A stretch of 64,000 nt of DNA. Origin: Setomelanomma holmii. Lineage: Eukaryota; Ascomycota; Dothideomycetes; Pleosporales; Phaeosphaeriaceae. Under the pieces are notes generated by a model. The model was not told the origin of the DNA. It made no database searches and saw only the letters and a program-made list of their open reading frames with translations. Shown here one piece after another: positions 44,098 through 54,576 of the stretch (the first letter of the stretch is position 1; every line of letters starts with the position of its first letter). Both the position numbers and the translations under genes were made by a program. The DNA is taken from contig ML978230.1 in the NCBI GenBank assembly GCA_010015745.1, positions 110,352 to 174,351 of the forward strand, given 5' to 3'.

Positions 44098-45695
44098 CTA
44101 CACCTTCTCCTCGCCCCTTGCAGGCACCTCACGCAGCGAGTCTGGGCTCGCATTGAGCTCCTCGGTGTACTGAGTCTCACCATCCCCATCCTTGATGCCC
44201 GTTATCTTCGTTACGATAACGGCCGCAAATGTATCGCAGCTGACATTGACCGCCGTTCGGAAGCGATCCAAGAACCAGTCGATGGCGACGACAACGGCAT
44301 ACATTCCAGTGATGGGCACACCGATCGATCCTGCGATCATGACTGTAAGCACAAGACTCGAGCTGGGGATGGGGGTCGTTCTGATCGAAGCAAGAGTGGA
44401 GAACAAGACCACGATAATGTAGTCAGCGGCGTTCAGTGTGATCCCTTGCGTGGCAGCCAGGAAGACAACGACGATGGGAAAGTAGATCGCGGTCCCGTCC
44501 ATGTTTATCAAACAGCCAAGAGGAACAGCAAACTTGGTGACTGTGACTGGCACACCTATCAAGAAGTCAGCGCTTGCATTCGAAAGTCAACGCATGGACT
44601 ACTTGCCTCGCTCCAGGACACAACGAATGGTTACCGGAAGTGTCGCAGCAGATGAGGCTGTACCCCATGCGGTAATCCAGGCAGGGCTGCACTTGGACCA
44701 CAAAGTGTATGGGTTCTTCCTCGTAATGGCGAAAAATATGATGGGGATGATAATGAACAGGTGCAAGGCCATGCCCACGAGGGTTCTGCCGATGAGAATG
44801 CCAAGGTTCATGCCAATCTCGGCAATGTCGAGTCGAAACAGATTGGGCATGATCAGAAAGAAGACGCCGATTGGTGCAAGGTTGATCAAAACGGTGATGA
44901 TCCGCATAATTATAACCTCGACTTCCTCCGCCGCGCGCATCAGCGCACCTCCAGGCTTGATGACGTACCCAACGACAACGGCCGTCACGAGGACCGCAAG
45001 CAGGCTGTCGGTGGCGAGTGCATTGACGACGTTCTGCGGAACGAGGGAATTGAACATGTCTACGACCACGTCGTGAATTGCGACATCTTTTCGTTCGTTG
45101 ATGGTCTCTTGATCTTCCTCAGATACTGCTAGCTGCTCGCCGCTGACAGTCTGCATGAGCTTCGACCAGACCAGACCAACGAGCAAGCATGAGTGAGCCA
45201 CCGCTGTGAAAGTGGTCACGACATAGTAGCCAATCAACCTTCTGGCTAGCTTGTCGGCCTTTCCATCGCCTTGGGTCATTGCACGGAGCCTTTGAATCGC
45301 CATGATCATAGCGGTTACGATCATGGGAAGCACTAGAAAGATCAGCTTGTGACCCATCAAGCGCAAAAGAGCCACAACGAACCAACGGCTCTTAGAGCGC
45401 GCAACCAGAGGGTTCCTGGAATGGCAGTAATGGCGATGGCAGCTGGATGGACTTCCTCGACCTGTGTGATAACGATGAGACCAATGGCGATGGCCAACAG
45501 CGCGACAATGATGTTCTGCCATACTGAGCCGGGTTTCTTCACGCGTTGCCAAAACGTCTCCTTCTGTGGCTGTGCTATGTTCGTCTTAGGAATGCCGTGG
45601 CTGGCGGGAACATTGCCGTACGGTTCACTCGACGGCGAGCTTGTGGAACCACTTCTGGCCTTCTTGTCTTCTCTGATCTCTACTACTTCGCCCAT
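44098..45695 (-). CDS. dicarboxylate/amino acid:cation symporter (SLC1/DAACS family)
   Basis: Proposed exons are 45387-45695, 44607-45345 and 44098-44555 (501 residues). The cytosolic N-terminus leads into helices including NIIVALLAIAIGLIVI and LIFLVLPMIVTAMIMAI. The family signatures are present: the serine-rich hairpin ASSAATLPVT and, after the last intron, LGCLINMDGTAIYFP with the NMDGT sodium-site motif. The second intron (44556-44606) starts with GCAAGT, a GC-AG intron, and gives VLERGVPVTVTKF. The first intron (45346-45386, 41 nt) is tentative: it restores frame but is very short. The protein should import C4-dicarboxylates or acidic amino acids across the plasma membrane. The C-terminal tail is acidic and cytosolic. 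Confidence 0.85.
44556..44606 (-). other. GC-AG intron in the symporter gene
   Basis: On the minus strand the exon ends CGAG, the intron begins GCAAGT and ends TTGATAG. Removing 51 nt joins CVLERG to VPVTVTKFAV within a conserved transporter region and restores frame. No GT donor at this place gives the same result. GC-AG introns are a small minority in fungi and usually have a strong GCAAGT context, as here. Confidence 0.75.
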
Positions 45696-46428
45696 GGTTG
45701 TACGAAGCCTGACTGTATTTGGAGGACCTTCTTTACGACAAAGACGATCAGGGAGCTAGGGAACGAAAACCAGGCTGCTGGAAAGATCGCGTGCCATGCT
45801 GCATCTTATACACCTTGCCAATGGTCGCGCCAAAGACATCTCCGCACATGAGACGTGGCCACCTAGAGATAAGGTGTCCTCTCGAATTGGTGAATGCACA
45901 TCGCTATTAGCCCTCCCACTGACTTCAGGCAAGAAGACCCGTCCTTGGATATTTGGCAGAGTTGGCGACTTCGTCAGACCAGGAAGGTTGCAAGCAAATC
46001 TGTGTTCCGGTACCCTACTTGTCGTGGTGCGCAACTTGGTGCCAAGTGGTTGTGACATCCACTCTGCTGCCGTGCGTGCCGGCGATTAGCGTTGGCAGGA
46101 ACATGGAAGGAAACCTGTGGTCTTGGGGCGGAGTGGGATAGGGGCTTGGTGTTCTTTGCGTGTTCCATGCACTTGGCTGCGGAAGTGGGGCGCGGCTCGG
46201 CACAATGTGCCACTCGCGTAGGTCAAGGAAGACGTTTAAGATGTGTGGCGCGAGACTGGTGGCGGCTCAAGAGTAATAATGTGTTGTTGTAGGTTAGAGC
46301 CTAATCAATCAGTCTATTTTCTGCTGGAGACAAACATCTACGGAGAGAGCGGTTTCAATGCCAAATTAATAACGACGCTATGCTCCTGGCACCGTTTCAT
46401 CTTCGTCCTCAGACTCATCAAGCGATCA
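45696..46428. other. intergenic
   Basis: About 730 bp upstream of the symporter and downstream of the small secreted protein gene. It should contain the symporter promoter. No other feature was seen. Confidence 0.4.
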
Positions 46429-46925
46429 CTATGCGCAATTGCTTCCCCCGTAAATGAATGTGCCGTCCGAATTCTCACACCCACAAGTCCCATCCTTCGG
46501 GCTTTTGATACAGCCAGCACCATCTCCAGTTGCGTTCCCAGCCACACCCGCCGCATCCCAAAAGAAGGTCCACTTATCCTCGCCCGTTCCCATCTTGGTT
46601 CCCGGGGAGCAATTGTACGCCTCGCATGTGCCGTACGGAGCGCCGTGGTTTGCATCGTATTGGTGATCTTGAGTGAAGACAGCGAAGGTTTGCTTGGAGG
46701 TGCGTGTGTTGTGGCTGCATTCTGCGGCTTGGATCGCTTTGCTTGTTTTGACAGCTGCGGTAAGAAGTCAGATTGAATTCAGGATAGGAAGGGAGGGCGA
46801 GAAGTACGTGAGCAAGCGGGTGAGCTTGGGTAGGCGGCCTTTGTGTTTGACGTTGCTGGGTCGAGGGTTGCAGCTGCTACAACGACAAGAGTGCACACTG
46901 TGAGTAGGGTGTGGAAGTTCATCAT
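46429..46925 (-). CDS. small secreted cysteine-rich protein, 147 aa
   Basis: Exons are 46808-46925 and 46429-46754. The intron 46755-46807 (53 nt; GTACTT donor, CCGCAG acceptor) restores frame at ACSPVKTSK. Exon 1 encodes the signal peptide (MMNFHTLLTVCTLVVVAAAT). The mature part has eight cysteines: SPACSPV, AAECSHN, YGTCEAYNCSPGTKMG, GAGCIKSP and DGTCGCENSDGTFIYGG, then SNCA at the end. One N-glycosylation sequon occurs (GNATGD). The even cysteine number and small size suggest a disulfide-bonded extracellular protein. I recall similar fungal secreted proteins but no named function. The second exon is hidden in a frame without its own start, so it is easily missed. Confidence 0.75.
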
Positions 46926-47424
46926 GATGTCAGTTCGAGACTTCAATTCGGAGAGTCGGCCTAGATTGTAGTCGTTGATGGTGGATGATATGAGAGGGAA
47001 GGTCCTTTTATGGCTCACTGACGTCTCCACACAATCTGTCTATCCTCAACATCGAATTCGGCACGACCCAGCAGGACCAGCATCTCCACATGCACGTACC
47101 CGTTGTTACGCGTTGCCAATAATTGTTTGTTGGGGCTTCGGAAATTATGTTCTTCTGTGCGGATTGTTTCAAGAAGTTCATGAAACAAGCTAGGCATGGA
47201 TGATGGGCGCACCACCAGCCTGAGAACTGGTTGAGGTTCTTTGAAGCTCGCGCGAAGATGTCGAGATACAGTGACTTGTTTGGTTGAGTTTCTGCTTGAG
47301 CGGGCACGGATTGTGGCAAAGCGTGGTGTGGTGCTAATTGCATTTTCCAAGCGTACGTGAAAGATAAGTCAATATTGGAATTCCACTATATATCAGCTAC
47401 GAGACAAGGGAAGAAACCCCATAT
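46926..47424. other. intergenic between two secreted-protein genes
   Basis: About 500 bp holding the promoter of the 147-residue secreted protein gene and the 3' flank of the next one. No feature was recognised. Confidence 0.4.
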
Positions 47425-47868
47425 CTATTCATTCACGCAGAAGTAACTGCTCAGCTTGTCCTCGAAGTTTCTCGTTGACCCCGCAGGCCCATCCACTGGT
47501 GTCTTTGACAGGTCCGATACACCTGGATATCCTACGTGGAAAAAGTCGCCGGCGGTGCTACAGTTGGGATCACTATATTGCATCAGTAGCTGTCCGTCGG
47601 TATCAAGGATGCAACTTGATACTTACACAAAGAAGTAGCAGAAGCTGCCAGAATCAGGGCCGGCTGAGCTCACAAGGTCGTTCAAATCAGCGGCAAGTGG
47701 AACACAGTCGCTTGGTGCCGAATTGATATGAACGCAGTAACCTTGCCAATCGCGATCATTGCAAAGATACACGCCAGTAGTTGCACGTTTTTCGATTTCG
47801 AGATCAGCTGCTGGTGCTGCCAAAGCGGCAGTGGCGAAGAGCGACGCGACGACGGTGATGAGCTTCAT
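47425..47868 (-). CDS. small secreted protein, beta/gamma-crystallin-like, 129 aa
   Basis: Exons are 47627-47868 and 47425-47572. The intron 47573-47626 (54 nt; GTAAGT donor, TACTGAT branch point, ATATAG acceptor) joins FCYFFVDPNCSTAGDFFHVG. The signal peptide is MKLITVVASLFATAALAAPA, followed by a pro-region ending in EKR, a Kex2-like site. The mature part has six cysteines. The order GVYLCNDRDWQGYCVHI, DCVPL, VSSAGPDSGSFC and DPNC matches small fungal secreted proteins thought to have a beta/gamma-crystallin-like fold; this is from memory. The ATG at 47868 is chosen because it starts the signal peptide. It lies 0.5 kb upstream of, and on the same strand as, the 147-residue secreted protein. 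Confidence 0.78.
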
Positions 47869-48733
47869 GGTGAAATGCTTGAGCGTTCGAAGTGTACTTT
47901 GAGAAGAGTTTGACTGGGTGGACTGCATGCTTCTTTGCCTTTCTGCCGCGTCTGGTCTTTATAGATGGATGCTTTGGTAGCCTCACTCACCTTTTCACGA
48001 TCATCGAGATGCTGACCGTACTCTCGTAACCAAAGCATGATGTACAGCCACAAACTATACGGACACGATGTTGCAGTGCAGCTTGGGAAAGACCATATTA
48101 AGCAACACGGTTACACAGATCTCCCGGAGGCTTGGAGACGACTACGAAGCAATAGTGCTGACGCTGGATGCTCCGGATCTGCATTTGCTGACAACCACAT
48201 CGAATACTGTCAAGCTTTTGCAGTGATACGAACGCAGGATTGATCCAGTGGGATACTGAACCACAAGAGCTACGAGTATCTGTATGTCGGACACACTCGA
48301 GCTTAGCGTTAATGTGGTGGTGAGATGTTTACGCAGCAACGGTAGTTTGGGGCTGGGCCGAAGGAAAACCGTGTATACGAAGAACGCGATGCATGATGTG
48401 TAGCTGCATAGTTTGATACGAGTTAATTTAAGGGGCTGCAACTGCGCTGGACTATCGATTTCGGAACTGCTGGATGTCAAGAGCTGAGCTTGGAATAACT
48501 CTAGTGGGAAGGTTAGAGGGCCAAATGACGTCATCACCTTCGTGTTCCACCAGATGACCAGCAGAACACAGCCATACGTTGTACTTCGTATAATAAGAAC
48601 TAAGCCTACTAGCGGAGTACCATCGTTCGAGATATGTGAACAGTGCTGAAGACAGACGGCCATGATCTACTTTCTCAATTACGGTTGAATGACCTGCGAC
48701 ATGTCGTCGGCATCAGCGATGCCTAAGCACCTC
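47869..48733. other. intergenic
   Basis: About 865 bp. A minus-strand frame of 173 codons (48142-48663) has no domain-like content. It presumably includes the promoter of the crystallin-like gene and the 3' flank of the J-domain gene. Confidence 0.4.
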
Positions 48734-49564
48734 TCAAAACTCGAATTTGAACCCAAGATCAACGTCATCTCCTTCACGCTTCGCCCGTCTCGTGCCCCAC
48801 GGATCCCAATCGCAGCCTCTCCTATGTTCTTCAACAAAATCTGCCTTGATCGCCCAACCTTGTTCCATTAACTCGTCCTGCTCACTAATGAGCATGAATG
48901 TGTACTCATCCTCCCAACTGCCGTCTATCCAGTCTTTCAATTTGTAAAGCAGCGCGTACACGTTGCATGTCTTCCATGGAACCGGATCCACGTTGCGGCG
49001 AAGAGGCGGTGGAATGTTTTCCTGCTGCCACGCCTTACTGTTATGACTAGCAATGTCGAAAGTACATGGACAAGCCTCGGCAAGCTGTTCCCTAGTTTTG
49101 GGAAATCTATGCCATGTGGCTGGCCATAACGCAGTGTAGAGCTCTTGCTTGAGAGCTTGCGGATATGTACATACGCAACCAGGCTTGAGGTGCAGTAAGC
49201 CTTCATCTTTGCTGGAATTCTCAACCTCGCTAGGATTCTCAGCGTTGGTGGAATTGTCGACGTGGGTGGAGTTCTCAACGTTGGTGGAGTTCCCGACATT
49301 GCTAGACTTCTTTATCCACGTTGTGTAGTATTCGCAATAAGGATCCTTCCAGGCAAGTAGGAGATTTTCCTTCTCGTCTTCGCCGAACATATACACGACA
49401 CTCGCTTGTTCCGGACTTCCGAAGCTGTTCTGCGCCCACTTGTCAGGGTGCCAATGCTTTGCAAATTTCCGAAATGCTCTTTCGATTTCGTTGCGGTTTG
49501 GCAAGACGCCTGGTGCAATTGGTGCAGGCATGCCCAAGATTTGCTGAGCATCGTCGGCATGCAT
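48734..49564 (-). CDS. J-domain (DnaJ-like) protein, 276 aa
   Basis: From the ATG at 49564 the protein begins inside a complete J-domain: DAQQILGMPAPIAPGVLP, EIERAFRKFAKHWHPDKW, with the HPD motif intact. The J-domain recruits Hsp70 and stimulates its ATPase. Downstream is an Asn/Ser/Thr hexapeptide repeat (49211-49300), then a Cys/Trp-containing region (LKPGCVCTYPQALKQELYTA, ACPCTFDIASH, RRGCDWDPWG) and an acidic end. No Zn-finger or client-binding domain of the classical DnaJ type is seen. The same frame is open upstream of the J-domain apart from one TAA at 49601-49603, so the true gene may be longer. Confidence 0.7.
   Translation of the reverse strand: MHADDAQQILGMPAPIAPGVLPNRNEIERAFRKFAKHWHPDKWAQNSFGSPEQASVVYMFGEDEKENLLLAWKDPYCEYYTTWIKKSSNVGNSTNVENSTHVDNSTNAENPSEVENSSKDEGLLHLKPGCVCTYPQALKQELYTALWPATWHRFPKTREQLAEACPCTFDIASHNSKAWQQENIPPPLRRNVDPVPWKTCNVYALLYKLKDWIDGSWEDEYTFMLISEQDELMEQGWAIKADFVEEHRRGCDWDPWGTRRAKREGDDVDLGFKFEF
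49211..49300. repeat. 18-bp minisatellite coding a hexapeptide repeat
   Basis: Five imperfect 18-bp units encode NVGNST, NVENST, HVDNST, NAENPS and EVENSS on the minus strand within the J-domain gene. Unit length is a multiple of 3, so copy number can change without breaking the frame. Confidence 0.8.
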
Positions 49565-49600
49565 CCAGGAGGGATAGTGCTTGCCATGTTTGTGGAGCAA

Positions 49601-50083
49601 TTATCGTTCCTTCTCGAGTACTCTCGCGTGGCGGTAGTTACGAAGCGCCACACTTTTGGTACCGTCACAGATCGCCAGTACTTGATCCGAGACCAGGTGA
49701 AATGTTGTGTTCGCGACGCCGATGGCAGGTGCAAGCATAGAATTCTCCGCAAGGTCGACTATCTTATGCTCGCTAACATTGTTGAGATGAGATCCGTAAT
49801 CGGCAATCTGAGGCACGAAGTCAGCAGCTCTGGAAGTGTGCGAAGTGGCAAGGTGGGCAGTCTCCTTGGTAACTTCAGACCCGTGTTGAGCAGCCTGGCA
49901 GGCGTATAGAAGAGCAGCAGACGAAATATAGTCTCGAGCCTGCGACAACCTTGAAGCTATACGGGCATGTGCCAATGGCAGGTCCAATTTGAGCAGGGCG
50001 TCTTTAGTCAGGCGCGTTCCTTCCTGCGCACCTTTCCACGCGATCCAAGCTGCACTCGAAACGATGATGAAGGGTTTGATCAC
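49601..50083 (-). pseudogene. open frame in phase with the J-domain gene but cut by a stop and lacking ATG
   Basis: 160 codons in the same phase as the J-domain frame, separated from it by a single TAA (49601-49603). The sequence looks like real protein: helical and Ala-rich (IIVSSAAWIAWKGAQEGTRL; ARIASRLSQARDYISSAALL; TAHLATSHTSRAADFVPQIA). There is no ATG near its 5' end; the frame opens at GTG with an in-frame TGA just upstream, so a 5' exon would be needed. Possible readings: an exon of the J-domain gene broken by one nonsense change, a separate decayed gene, or stop-codon readthrough. Confidence 0.45.
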
Positions 50084-51214
50084 TCGACGTCACATCTTCT
50101 TGACGCCACCATGCAATACCTGTCTCAGTATGTCCGATCTGCCTCGGCTGGCCGGCGAGTTCGCAAATCGAATGGGAGCATCTCGCGGATACAGGCCAAT
50201 GGCTCAATCTGCTCTGTTCTGGAAGCGAATAAGATTACCCTCCTTGTATAGTTTGGACGATTCTGACAATTTGGCATGGTGCGCACTTGTCGTCTTGGTG
50301 TTCTTAAGAGTCCTTTTGGTCGGTATCGTAGTACACGCACTTCCACTTCCGCGAGTCATTGTTGGTGTGGTCGCATGGCTGGGGTCAGGGCGCAAGAGTC
50401 TGCTTCTACGAGTCGGCGCCATCTCTTGGTCGCTGATTTGGATTTACGCTGTCGCTGTGATGTTTGAAATGCAAGCATGCGAGCACTCGTCTGAATAAAG
50501 ATGACATGTACTTGTTGGAGCTGGCAGTAACGCTTCTTGGGGCTCTTTGCTCCCCTTTCTCGTTGTTCCAATGTCGTGTCTCAACAAAGAGAATTCTTGT
50601 ACAGTGCTGCCGACTCTGAATGTATGATCGATAATATACTTCGTTTTGTGCCACGAAATACACAATGTCTATTCGAGTCAACAGGCACTCTTGGTGAGAC
50701 GATACAGCACAGCGACACAGCCTGACTATACCCCAGTGCAATATGCTGAAGGTCTCTGCAGCATTAAGCAGGTCGTTAGCGACTACGCAAGGTCGTGGAA
50801 GCCTTCAGGGCGTTCTATCTGACATACTAGAAGCCCCTTGGAAATGCGCATTCGGATGCAGAGAGCATCTAGCTGTGGTCTATCGCAAAGTGTACAGAGA
50901 ATGCTAATAGAATCGAAACGCGCTATATCGCTTGAGGAAAGTTCACTCACCTCCTTGAGTTCAGGTGCTGTCCGGTGGCGGTCTGTGCGACCAATGAAGT
51001 TTGCCGGGGAGCTGTTCAAGCAATCTAGACTTTCTCTGGAGTCATGATGTGATCGCGACTCCACTCGTTGGCTCCTACACTCTGCGGACTTGTATCACTC
51101 GAATCTGCAATCAGGAACAGTGTAAATCATAGCAGATTAACGAATTGCCCAATCTGGATGGTAGTATCATATCGTGCCTTCATCCCATCATGCTCAACAT
51201 CCATATGCGATTAT
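50084..51214. other. intergenic
   Basis: About 1.1 kb. Several overlapping short frames, none recognisable. It includes the 3' flank of the MFS gene and possibly a 5' exon of the J-domain locus. Confidence 0.4.
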
Positions 51215-52912
51215 TTACAAAGTGTACCTGAAACCCTCAAGACCTTCGATGATCTTGCCACCAGCGTTGGCGCGCTTGTTCGCCATCCAGAACTTCAAGT
51301 TCATGAGGCAAGTAATGAGGATGATCATACCAGCGGCGATCATGCAGGCGATGATACCAGGGACGTATTTTGGTGCATCTTCAGTGCGGAAGACAGTGCC
51401 GCCGATGATGCCACCAATGCCACCTGCGCCGACCAAGGTGGCAGAGCACAGAGCGCGCTTCCATTGGCCCCGAATGTTGTTTGCTTGCCATGTCAGGACA
51501 CATGGGACGTTCGCGTTAGCGGCGGCAGTCGCGAGGAAAACACCGAAGTATCTTCAAACTGATTAGCCTATGCTCAAGAAGATTCCGGGATGAAGTCACT
51601 TACCGAACGCCAATGTTACTGCTGAAACCCATCAATGGCAGACCAATCAGACCAAGGACGCCATTGGCGATGATGAAGGGGCTTCGGATGTGGTACTTGT
51701 CTCCAGCCCAGGCAAAGGCCAACATTACGAACAATGCAAAGACGTAAGGAGGAGCGATCAGGCAGTTCGCCATGGCGGTGTTGAAGCCCATGCCATCCTT
51801 GAGAATGATCGGCAGGAAGTACGCAATCGCGTACGTGATGGTGGTTGTGAACATGAAGATCGCAGCGAAACCCCAAACTTTGAGATCGAGCGCGCCCTTG
51901 AGGTACTTCCTGATGTTGAACTCCTCAGCGACAACGTCGTGGCGATCCTTCTCAATGCGCGCAACGATAAAGTCGGCTTCCGGTTGGGTCAAGAACTTCC
52001 TCTGGGTCTTTGACGGCTTAGCAGCGAGCTCAGGGAAGTCTACGATGTAGTACCAGCCAATAAGACCGATAGCGACAGTAAGAACACCCTGAAGGATGAA
52101 GATCCATCGCCAGCCAGCAAGACCTGGACCAAAGTGAGGAACGATCTTGGGGTTCTTCTTTGTAGGTCCGTAATGTACGCCTAGCCACTCCGCAGCCTGG
52201 TGGCCGTGGCCCGAAAGAAGAGAGAAGACGTAGCCAAGAATGCCTGAGAATGCAGAGGACAGCATGCCAATGCCGAAGAAGACGGTGTTGCGCTTCTGAA
52301 GCTCAAATCGCTGGTACCAGCACGAGAGGAGATATGCGGAGCCTTGCATTGCGTTAGTCATACTGCGAGATTTTGGCGAAAAGAGACGAGCTCACCAGGG
52401 AAGAAACCAGCCTCAAAGATACCGAGGAGGAGACGCAGAGGTAGAAGTGTGTGCCACTCCTTGACGAACCCAAAAGTCATCATGACTGAGCCCCAGAGGA
52501 TGACGATTGATGGGAGGAAGATCCTGGGCCCAATCTTGCGCAGGACGACGGTGGCTGGGGGCTGCAACGCAACGTACGTGATGAAGAAGAGGAGGACAAC
52601 AAGACTGTATCGGTGACCGGTGAGCTTGAGATCCACCCCCATTCCCGCCACCATGGCCACTCCGAGCTGAATAAATTAGCACATACCGCGATAAATGACG
52701 ATTTGGATGCTCACGTTAGTTCTGTCCATTAAGCTGACACAGTACATGAACCCGAGTGTGGGGATCAGACGCAAGTCGACCTTGCGGACGATCTTCTTTT
52801 GCTCTTCAAGAGTGAAGCAATCGATGCGTGCCTGATTCGAGCTATCGGAGTCGACGCGCTCGATGGCGGTCACGCCGCCCTTCTCATCGGCATAGGTCGG
52901 TGTGGATGTCAT
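51215..52912 (-). CDS. MFS transporter, anion:cation symporter (allantoate permease-like) family
   Basis: Four exons: 52715-52912, 52396-52666, 51604-52342 and 51215-51551 (514 residues). Introns of 48, 53 and 52 nt have GTGAGC, GTGAGC and GTAAGT donors; the splices give DRTNLGVAMVAG, EAGFFPGSAYLLS and NIGVRYFGVFLA. The hallmark motifs are RLIPTLGFMYCVSLMDRTN in helix 1, RLLLGIFEAGFFPG in helix 4 and a cytosolic loop after helix 6 (PSKTQRKFLTQPEAD). Two six-helix bundles are apparent. Relatives carry allantoate, nicotinate, pantothenate, biotin or related acids with protons at the plasma membrane; the exact substrate cannot be read from the sequence. A long open frame upstream of the ATG at 52912 has no transporter content and is not included. 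Confidence 0.92.
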
Positions 52913-54036
52913 GTTGAGGTTCTGAAGTGTGGAGGAGATTTGAATGTGCGGAAGAAAGAGAGATGATTGATGGGCGCAATGGCTTGCCAGAATTGTGGGC
53001 GTCCGACTTAGATGGGGAGGGAGCGGAATTTCGATGCTGGGGAGGACTGCGCTCATATAGCTGTCGTCCTTCTGGTCCAGCAGTCTCGGCTTCCCCAGAT
53101 TATTCGATAGCCATCGGCTCCACCGTACCCCAGATTCAGCGGATGAGGCACCAGTCTCGCAATCCGCCCACAGCCGTGTGACACGGTCCAAGACCGGCTC
53201 AGACCCATCTGCCAATTCTGAAGCCTCCAGAGCCTTGGTACCCACCTTTGTGGCGGCGAAGCACTGATCTGGTAAGATGCCCTGTACATCCAAGGCCCTA
53301 AGAGCTCTCAAGCTATTGTGTTGACAATAGCTCATGCGTCTGAGCCCAGCAACCGAGTGGCATGCCAGTCATCGAAACAACACTTGGTGACAGGTCGATC
53401 TGGGGAGCGCCAAGGTTGGCCTCATGGAGAATCCGTGAATCTGGGGAAGGCCAGACTACATCGAGGCATTGCTAGAGCAAGATCAGATTAGCGTTGTCAG
53501 TGTTGAGGCTGCTACTGCTGGCCCGGCGCACGGTTAGCGCAAGATCCATTCAGCGCTACGTGCACGTGGCGTGAGTCCAGAACACTGGTGCTTGGGCTCA
53601 GCGCTGCTGAGTTGCCGATTTGAATTGCCTTGCGTGAACAGGTACGACTTCCGCATCTCGTGGACCTTGGAAGGCTTGATGTAGGCGAGAGCATAGAATG
53701 ATTGCAGGTGCGGAATCATTCCGGTTCGTGATGCATTGGAGAAGTCGTTCTCATCGTACTGCGAGATGCATGGAGACACGTTGCTGGAACAGTGCCTCGC
53801 ATGGTAATGCCAAAAGAACGAAGGACGCCAGACAATTCTTGGGGTCACTTTTCAGTTGATAGTTTGTCAGGCGCATTGCGATGAGGTTGAGGACCGCGGA
53901 AGGACGACCGGAACTTGCCCCGGAGGAGCGTAGGTGGAAGGTATCGCGACCTGCATCGATCGTGAACATGTCGATGCCACCAATCCGATTCCTCCCTCAT
54001 GCCTCGGTGCTTTTGCAAGTTGTGAATGACCTCCCC
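52913..54036. other. intergenic
   Basis: About 1.1 kb. It includes the MFS promoter and the 3' flank of the GFA-type gene. A minus-strand frame at 53534-53848 has no recognisable content. Confidence 0.4.
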
Positions 54037-54576
54037 TCAAAGCTTGGCCCAAATGCTCTCGAATTCCTTGACGTCAGGAAATCCTTCGTAGCGGCTTTCG
54101 TCCCTGACACCTCTAATGTCGTCGACGTAACACAACCGACTGCGTCTCCACTGTTCGTAGCTGGGTTTCCATGTGTTCTTGCCCTCGAATAGCCCACATG
54201 GGATGATGGTGATGCCAACCATGCGCGGCGACTTGGTCATCATGGGCGAGCCGCAATTGCTACAGAACCACCTGTGCACCACCTCGCCGGTCGATGTGTC
54301 GCGATCATCGTATTGCTTCAAGAGGTCTGCGCCGCGTGTCCATTCGAACTGCTGTAGAAGTGTTAGCATACAGTGCCCGGCCAGCGCGATGAGAAGTGGT
54401 GGCGTGATGCCCACATTGTCTGGAAACCATGCATTTGCGGTATATGCCGACCCGCAATTCCTGCGACAGTTCGTACAGTGGCATATGGCCACGTTGATTT
54501 CGTCGCCTGTGACGCGAAGGTTGATGCGCTTGCAAAGACACGCGCCGGCTCTTTGGCGTGCAGTGGCTGACGTCAT
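54037..54576 (-). CDS. GFA/CENP-V-type zinc protein
   Basis: Exons are 54415-54576 and 54037-54351 (158 residues). The intron 54352-54414 (63 nt) keeps frame, so an unspliced read is also open; the TGCTAAC branch point, CTACAG acceptor and the smooth join AWFPDN-QFEWTRGADLL argue for splicing. The zinc-binding cysteines are in place: CLCKRINLRV, then CHCTNCRRNCGSAY and HRWFCSNCGSPM. The family was named for glutathione-dependent formaldehyde activation, but most fungal members are uncharacterised and may act on glutathione adducts. It is cytosolic, with no signal peptide. Confidence 0.88.
   Translation of the reverse strand: MTSATARQRAGACLCKRINLRVTGDEINVAICHCTNCRRNCGSAYTANAWFPDNVGITPPLLIALAGHCMLTLLQQFEWTRGADLLKQYDDRDTSTGEVVHRWFCSNCGSPMMTKSPRMVGITIIPCGLFEGKNTWKPSYEQWRRSRLCYVDDIRGVRDESRYEGFPDVKEFESIWAKL

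Noticed and set aside
48142..48663. 173-codon minus-strand frame
   Set aside because: No signal peptide, domain or cysteine pattern, and no splice signals that would extend it.
52913..53335. Extension of the MFS frame upstream of ATG 52912
   Set aside because: The added 141 residues have no transporter content. The normal cytosolic N-terminus of this family begins at MTSTPTYADEK.
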